Shown piece by piece: positions 63,766 through 64,000 of a DNA stretch of 64,000 nucleotides. Position numbers and translations under genes: made by a program. The notes under the pieces were generated by a model, which searched no databases, had not been told where the DNA came from, and saw nothing but the letters and a program-made list of their open reading frames with translations. Source of the DNA: Phymatolithon calcareum (Eukaryota > Rhodophyta > Florideophyceae > Hapalidiales); contig OZ345369.1 of assembly GCA_977006965.1 (NCBI GenBank), positions 992,001-1,056,000 of the forward strand, written 5' to 3'. Each line of letters starts with the position of its first letter. The stretch's first letter is position 1.

Positions 63766-64000
63766 TTATAGCTCGAACCTAGCTTTCCGCGAATCACTCT
63801 TGGGAGTGCGAATTTGAATGTCCGAGGTTAAATGCTTAGCGCCATGAACTATCAGCGAAAGGTATTAGCCAAGGAGGAGAGACCTACGTTACCGGAAGAT
63901 GCACGGATTCTCACGCATTTGATGTGGCGCCTGGTCAGTATTGCCTCTTCATGTTATGTCCAGCGACAACATGGCGACAACATGAAGACAACACAACGGT
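63766..64000. other. Right edge, no gene recognised
   Basis: No coding or repeat feature that I can support in the last 235 bases apart from a short CGACAACATGG repeat at about 63962-63985. Confidence 0.4.

Overview
This is eukaryotic nuclear DNA. Genes are compact and almost all single-exon, with TATA boxes a short way upstream of several start codons, and more than half of the window is mobile-element debris. A Golgi-type carbohydrate sulfotransferase, intron-poor genes and a mix of Ty1/copia, Ty3/gypsy, LINE, hAT and pogo-like elements fit a multicellular red alga such as Chondrus. That assignment is inference from gene style and content; no rRNA or organellar marker is present.

Layout. 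1-5.4 kb: a LINE fragment, a degraded element and a decayed Ty3/gypsy integrase. 5.4-8.0 kb: palindrome-rich DNA, then an unrecognised intact 563-aa gene. 8.2-15.5 kb: copy 1 of a 3.17-kb segmental duplication carrying a sulfotransferase gene broken by a nonsense codon; it was later hit by a SINE-like element, a LINE and a hAT transposon. 15.7-23.4 kb: two abutting copia remnants on the minus strand. 23.4-28.0 kb: an auxilin-type J-domain protein and a divergent HSP70, side by side on the plus strand, with a duplicated promoter and palindromic GTGACCCCCTCAC motifs around them. 28.8-33.6 kb: copy 2 of the duplication, with an intact sulfotransferase, a 739-bp hAT derivative and a solo LTR. 35.4-41.7 kb: a housekeeping cluster of family X DNA polymerase, a TMEM223-like mitochondrial protein, a PH-domain CAMK-type kinase, COP9 signalosome subunit 2 (one 100-bp intron) and a small membrane protein. 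44.2-52.3 kb: two divergent paralogues of an unrecognised coiled-coil/Cys-His family on either side of a gene-free tract packed with near-perfect palindromes. 54.8-56.0 kb: a six-finger C2H2 protein. 56.4-59.2 kb: a LINE split by a hAT element, then a foldback repeat. 61.0-63.8 kb: a short-chain dehydrogenase gene split by a SINE-like insertion, and a SAM-domain fragment followed by another copy of the same repeat.

The most interesting system is the HSP70/J-protein pair. The J protein has HPQ in place of HPD, and the HSP70 has serine in place of the arginine that normally contacts the HPD aspartate. It also has methionine in place of the threonine of the second phosphate loop. Both carry basic, nuclear-localisation-like stretches, and both have a reading-frame break. 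They are either a decayed locus or a rewired chaperone pair.
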